NCBI GenBank assembly: GCA_023896275.1
Contig: MLDA01000018.1
Span: forward strand, 28,523 to 92,522
Origin: Kocuria rosea subsp. polaris
GTDB taxonomy: Bacteria; Actinomycetota; Actinomycetes; Actinomycetales; Micrococcaceae
Direction of reading: 5' to 3'
Length of the DNA stretch: 64,000 nucleotides
The notes below the pieces were generated by a model. The model was given only the letters and a program-made list of their open reading frames with translations. It had not been told where the DNA came from and searched no databases. The position numbers and the translations under genes were made by a program. Position 1 is the first letter of the stretch, and each line of letters begins with the position of its first letter. Positions 59,851 through 64,000 of the stretch are shown here, piece after piece.

Positions 59851-61965
59851 GTGGCGCCACAGACGGAAGTTGCCGAGTTGTCCTGGACGCAGACGGACGA
59901 GCGTGCAGTTGACACGATCCGCGTATTGGCCGCGGATGCCGTAGAGAAGGTCGGCAGCGGCCACCCGGGAACCGCGATGAGCCTGGCTCCAGCGGCGTAC
60001 CTGCTGTTCCAAAAGCACATGCGTCACGATCCCAAGGACCCCGACTGGGCGGGTCGCGACCGCTTCGTCCTCTCCCCCGGGCACACCTCCCTGACGCTCT
60101 ACCTGCAGCTCTTCCTCTCGGGCTACGGCCTCGAGATGGAAGACATCGAAGCTTTGCGCACATGGGGAGCGAAGACGCCGGGCCACCCGGAGTACGGCCA
60201 CACGACCGGTGTCGAGATCACGACGGGTCCGCTCGGGCAGGGCCTGGCCTCCGCCGTCGGTTTCGCCTACGGCCAGCGCCGTCTGCGCGGTCTGCTGGAC
60301 CCGGAGACGCCGGCGGGCGAGAGCCTGTTCGACCACACCATCTGGGTCATCGCCTCCGACGGCGACCTGCAGGAGGGCGTCACGTCCGAGGCCTCCTCGC
60401 TCGCCGGGCACCAGGAGCTCGGCAACCTCGTCGTCATCTACGATGACAACAAGATCTCCATCGAGGACGACACCGACGTCGCGTTCACCGAGGACGTGCT
60501 CAAGCGCTACGAGGCCTACGGCTGGCACACCCAGCGCGTCGACTGGACCGAATCCGGCGAGTACGTCGAGGACATCGCCGGCCTGGACGCCGCGCTGACC
60601 GCTGCGAAGGCCGAGACCTCCCGACCCTCGATCATCTCGTTGCGCACCGTGATCGGCTTCCCGTCGCCGACGAAGCAGAACACCGGAGGCATCCACGGCT
60701 CCAAGCTCGGCGGCGAAGAGCTGGCCGGCCTCAAGAAGGTCCTGAACTTCGACCCGGAACAGTCCTTCGTCATCGAGGACGAGATCCTCGCCCACGCCCG
60801 TCAGGTCATCGACCGCGGGCAGGCCGCCCACGAGGCGTGGAACGCTTCCTTCGAGGCCTGGGCGGCCGCCAATCCCGAGGCCAAGCAGCTGCTCGAGCGC
60901 ATCGAGAAGCGGGAACTTCCGGACGGCTGGGAGGCCAGCCTGCCCGTCTTCGAGGCCGGCTCCTCGATCGCGACCCGTTCCGCCTCGGGCAAGGTCATCA
61001 ACGCCATCGCTGAGGTCCTCCCCGAGCTTTGGGGCGGTTCGGCCGACCTGGCCGGCTCAAACAACACGACGATCGAGAGCGCCAAGTCGTTCATCCCTGT
61101 CTCGCGCTCGACCGACAAGTGGAGCGGCGATCCCTACGGGCGCGTCCTGCACTTCGGCATCCGTGAGCACGCGGCAGCCGCCATCACCAACGGCATCGTG
61201 CTCTCCTCGAAGACGCGCGCCTTCAACGGCACGTTCCTGATCTTCTCCGACTACCAGCGCCCGGCCATCCGCCTGGCGGCACTCATGGGTGTCCCGTCGA
61301 TCTTCGTCTGGACGCACGACTCCATCGGCCTCGGCGAGGACGGACCGACGCACCAGCCGGTCGAGCAGCTCGCCAGCCTTCGTGCGATCCCGAACCTCGA
61401 CGTCGTCCGTCCGGCCGACGCCAACGAGGTCGCCTGGGCGTGGAAGACGATCCTCGAGAACAACGAGAACCCGGCCGGCATCGTGCTGACCCGGCAGAAC
61501 CTGCCGGTCTTCGACCGCAGCGCCGCCGGGTTCGGCGACGTCGCGGGCGTGGCCAAGGGTGGTTACACTCTGGCCGACGCGCTCGACGCAGACGGCAACG
61601 TCACCACGCCCGACGTGCTCCTGCTGGCTACCGGTTCCGAGGTCGAAATCGCCGTCGAGGCGCGCGAAGCCCTCGCGGCCGATGGCGTGGCCGCGCGTGT
61701 TGTTTCCCTCCCCTCCGTCGAGTGGTTCAACAAGCAGGATGCGGCGTACCGCGAGTCCGTGCTGCCCGCCGCAGTGAAGGCGCGCGTCTCGATCGAAGCC
61801 GGCTCGACGCTGGGCTGGCGTGAGTTCGTCGGCGACGCCGGCCGCACCATCGGCCTGGACCACTTCGGCGCCTCCGCAGACTACAAGACTCTCTACCGCG
61901 AGTTCGGCCTCACGTCCGAGGCCGTCGTCGCGGCCGCCAAGGACTCCATCGCTGCTTCGAAGTAG
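59851..61965 (+). CDS. tkt: Transketolase
   Basis: 704 residues from GTG 59851 (AGAGAGG upstream). TPP enzyme moving two-carbon units. [13 protein letters not shown], the TPP/Mg region [54 protein letters not shown] [15 protein letters not shown] and the C-domain are all in place. An in-frame extension to 59788 lies in the promoter region and is rejected. Confidence 0.96.
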   Translation: MAPQTEVAELSWTQTDERAVDTIRVLAADAVEKVGSGHPGTAMSLAPAAYLLFQKHMRHDPKDPDWAGRDRFVLSPGHTSLTLYLQLFLSGYGLEMEDIEALRTWGAKTPGHPEYGHTTGVEITTGPLGQGLASAVGFAYGQRRLRGLLDPETPAGESLFDHTIWVIASDGDLQEGVTSEASSLAGHQELGNLVVIYDDNKISIEDDTDVAFTEDVLKRYEAYGWHTQRVDWTESGEYVEDIAGLDAALTAAKAETSRPSIISLRTVIGFPSPTKQNTGGIHGSKLGGEELAGLKKVLNFDPEQSFVIEDEILAHARQVIDRGQAAHEAWNASFEAWAAANPEAKQLLERIEKRELPDGWEASLPVFEAGSSIATRSASGKVINAIAEVLPELWGGSADLAGSNNTTIESAKSFIPVSRSTDKWSGDPYGRVLHFGIREHAAAAITNGIVLSSKTRAFNGTFLIFSDYQRPAIRLAALMGVPSIFVWTHDSIGLGEDGPTHQPVEQLASLRAIPNLDVVRPADANEVAWAWKTILENNENPAGIVLTRQNLPVFDRSAAGFGDVAGVAKGGYTLADALDADGNVTTPDVLLLATGSEVEIAVEAREALAADGVAARVVSLPSVEWFNKQDAAYRESVLPAAVKARVSIEAGSTLGWREFVGDAGRTIGLDHFGASADYKTLYREFGLTSEAVVAAAKDSIAASK

Positions 61966-62005
61966 CCTCACGACTCGCACCAGCGAACAAGAAAAGGATT
62001 TCACC

Positions 62006-63124
62006 ATGAGCAACCCGAACACCGCAGCACTCTCCAAGGCCGGGGTCTCCATCTGGCTCGACGACCTGTCCCGCGAGCGGCTCAACAGCGGCTCGCTGCA
62101 GGAACTGATCAGCGAGAAGAACGTCGTCGGCGTGACGACCAATCCCGCCATCTTCGCCGCGGCCGTCGCCGGCGGCAACGATGCCTACGACGCTCAGGTC
62201 AAGGAACTCGCCGCGGCCGGCGCTGACGTCGAGGAAGCGATCTTCGAGATCACCACGGCCGATGTCGCCGCCGCCTGCGATGTCTTCGCCGACATCTACG
62301 CCTCCTCCAACGGCTACGACGGCCGCGTCTCGCTCGAGGTCGACCCCCGCCTGGCCGCCGAGACGGCCGCCACCGCGGAGGAAGCCAAGAAGCTTTACGC
62401 CAAGGTCGGCCGCGAGAACGTCATGATCAAGATCCCGGCCACGCTCGAGGGCCTCGAGGCGATCACCGCGACGATCGCCGAGGGGATCAGCGTCAACGTG
62501 ACCCTGATCTTCTCGCTCGACCGCTACCGCGCCGTGATCAACGCCTTCATGGAGGGCCTCGAGCGCGCCCGCGAGAACGGTCACGACCTGTCGAAGATCC
62601 ACTCCGTAGCCTCGTTCTTCGTCTCGCGCGTCGACTCCGAGATCGACAAGCGCCTGGACAACCTCGGCACCGATGAGGCCGCAGCGCTCAAGAGCAAGGC
62701 CGGCCTGGCCAATGCACGCCTGGCCTACCAGGTCTACGAGGAGCAGTTCGGCTCCGAACGCTGGGCGACTTTGGAGGCAGCGGGCGCAAACCACCAGCGT
62801 CCCCTGTGGGCTTCGACCGGCGTGAAGGACCCGAGCCTTCCCGACACGTTGTACGTGACCGAACTGGCCGCAGCGGGCGTCGTCAACACGATGCCGGAGA
62901 AGACGCTGAACGCCACCGCCGACCACGCCGAGGTCACCGGGGACACCGTCACCGGAACCTACGCGGAGTCCAACGAGGTCCTGGACGCGCTCGCCGCCCA
63001 GGGCATCAGCTACAACGACGTCGTCGCCCAGCTGGAGACCGAAGGCGTCGAGAAGTTCGCCGTGGCCTGGAACGAACTGCTGGAGGACGTTCGGCAGGCG
63101 CTCGAGTCCGCCAAGGGGGCCTGA
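62006..63124 (+). CDS. tal: Transaldolase
   Basis: 372 residues, the longer actinobacterial Tal class. [36 protein letters not shown] and the Schiff-base Lys in VMIKIPAT are visible, followed by [15 protein letters not shown] and [14 protein letters not shown] with AAAAGGAT upstream; starts 40 nt after tkt and ends 4 nt before pgi. Confidence 0.96.
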   Translation: MSNPNTAALSKAGVSIWLDDLSRERLNSGSLQELISEKNVVGVTTNPAIFAAAVAGGNDAYDAQVKELAAAGADVEEAIFEITTADVAAACDVFADIYASSNGYDGRVSLEVDPRLAAETAATAEEAKKLYAKVGRENVMIKIPATLEGLEAITATIAEGISVNVTLIFSLDRYRAVINAFMEGLERARENGHDLSKIHSVASFFVSRVDSEIDKRLDNLGTDEAAALKSKAGLANARLAYQVYEEQFGSERWATLEAAGANHQRPLWASTGVKDPSLPDTLYVTELAAAGVVNTMPEKTLNATADHAEVTGDTVTGTYAESNEVLDALAAQGISYNDVVAQLETEGVEKFAVAWNELLEDVRQALESAKGA

Positions 63125-63128
63125 TCCG

Positions 63129-64000
63129 ATGAGTTCCCTCGAGTTCCAGGCGACAGGTGAGGCACGCGCCGCGGCTGACGCCCACGTGCCGCAGCTCGTC
63201 GAAGACCGGGTTGCCTCACGGCTGTTCGCGAAGGACGCGACGCTGTGGGGCCCCGAGGCCGAGGCCGAATCGTCCATCCGCCTTGGCTGGGTCGACCTTT
63301 TCGCGGAGTCCCGCGGCCTGGTCGATGACATCACCGCGCTGCGCGACGAACTCCGCGCTGAGGGTGTCGACCGGGTGGTGCTCGCCGGGATGGGCGGCTC
63401 GTCGCTGGCCCCCGAAGTCATCACGGCGACCGCGGGCGTCGAGCTCGTCGTCCTCGACAGCACGGACCCCGACATGGTCGCGGCCGCACTGGCTGACCGC
63501 CTCGAATCCTCCGTGCTCGTCGTGTCCTCCAAGTCGGGTTCTACGGTCGAGACCGATTCCCAGCGCCGGGTCTTCGAGAAGGCCTTCGGCGACGCCGGCC
63601 TCGACGCGGCACGACGAATCGTGATCGTCACCGACCCGGGCTCCCCCATGGATCAGATGTCACGGGAAGCCGGCTACCGTGCGGTCTTCAACGCGAACCC
63701 TGAGGTCGGCGGACGCTACTCGGCGTTGACCGCCTTCGGTCTCGTGCCGTCGGGCCTGGCCGGCGTCGACATCGCGGGCTTGCTCTCCGACGCTGAGGAG
63801 GCTGCCGAATTCCTGCGCGAGGACGACGCCGACAACATCGGTCTCGCGCTCGGCGCCGCGCTGGGCGGCACCGCTCCCCTGCGCGACAAGATCGTCTTCG
63901 TCGACGAGGGTTCGGGAATCGTCGGATTCGCCGACTGGATCGAACAGCTGATTGCGGAGTCGACCGGCAAGCTCGGCACCGGCGTCCTGCCGGTCGTCGT
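63129..64000 (+). CDS. pgi: Glucose-6-phosphate isomerase, 3' end outside window
   Basis: The frame opens at ATG 63129, 4 nt after tal, and is still open at base 64000 (290 codons seen). VVLAGMGGSSLAPEV is the phosphate-binding start, SKSGSTVETDSQRRVFE the sugar-phosphate signature and GGRYSALTAFGLVPSGLAG a later conserved segment. It interconverts glucose 6-phosphate and fructose 6-phosphate, linking the tkt-tal pathway to glycolysis. In Arthrobacter relatives zwf and opcA usually follow. Confidence 0.93.
   Translation, partial: MSSLEFQATGEARAAADAHVPQLVEDRVASRLFAKDATLWGPEAEAESSIRLGWVDLFAESRGLVDDITALRDELRAEGVDRVVLAGMGGSSLAPEVITATAGVELVVLDSTDPDMVAAALADRLESSVLVVSSKSGSTVETDSQRRVFEKAFGDAGLDAARRIVIVTDPGSPMDQMSREAGYRAVFNANPEVGGRYSALTAFGLVPSGLAGVDIAGLLSDAEEAAEFLREDDADNIGLALGAALGGTAPLRDKIVFVDEGSGIVGFADWIEQLIAESTGKLGTGVLPVV

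Overview
The window is about 64 kb of high-GC bacterial chromosome. Codon bias, actinobacterial families (DUF3516 helicase, DUF3052, DUF6167, homodimeric AceE, FasR-type regulator, PdxS/PdxT) and gene order point to an actinobacterium, most likely a Micrococcaceae relative of Arthrobacter (inference). No rRNA, CRISPR array, prophage or replication origin is visible. There is one tRNA gene (tRNA-Val, anticodon UAC).

Layout. 1-5.2 kb: a helicase cut by the window edge, a YdjM-like membrane protein, a degenerate zinc-ribbon coiled-coil protein and a NIF3-family protein. 5.3-9.4 kb: msrA, the cysteine genes cysK-cysE, gnd and tRNA-Val. 9.4-18.6 kb: the conserved block ahpE / DUF3052 / aceE / fasR / fabD-fabH-acpP-fabF, which matches M. 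tuberculosis Rv2238c-Rv2245 (no fabH lies there in M. tuberculosis) and couples acetyl-CoA supply to type II fatty acid synthesis. Matching inverted repeats lie in front of fasR and in front of fabD.

18.7-58.4 kb: almost all on the minus strand, in the same order as M. tuberculosis thrS (Rv2614c) to nusB (Rv2533c) but condensed: thrS, HIT, pgsA, pdxS, pdxT, yebC, ruvC, ruvA, ruvB, yajC, secD, secF, rel, hisS, aspS, rarA, rpsD, DUF948, DUF6167, alaS, ruvX, mltG, aroE, aroC, aroK, aroB, a TPR-like protein, efp and nusB. Plus-strand genes interrupt it in three places: dtd; a DUF349 protein with an AbiEi-like protein; and a region at 48.0-54.0 kb.

That third region is the only clearly accessory part. 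It separates pdxS from pdxT, normally neighbours, and holds an M3 peptidase, a GNAT acetyltransferase, a lipoprotein alpha/beta-hydrolase and about 1.8 kb of decayed DNA: a recombinase-like fragment, a frameshifted XRE regulator and a broken IS3-family element. 58.5-64 kb: ctaB, then divergently tkt-tal-pgi (pentose phosphate/glycolysis), with pgi running off the end.

I found no convincing new multi-gene system. The most useful leads are the paired FasR-like operators, the split pdxS/pdxT locus with its mobile debris, and a zinc-ribbon protein with three Cys positions occupied by Ser.
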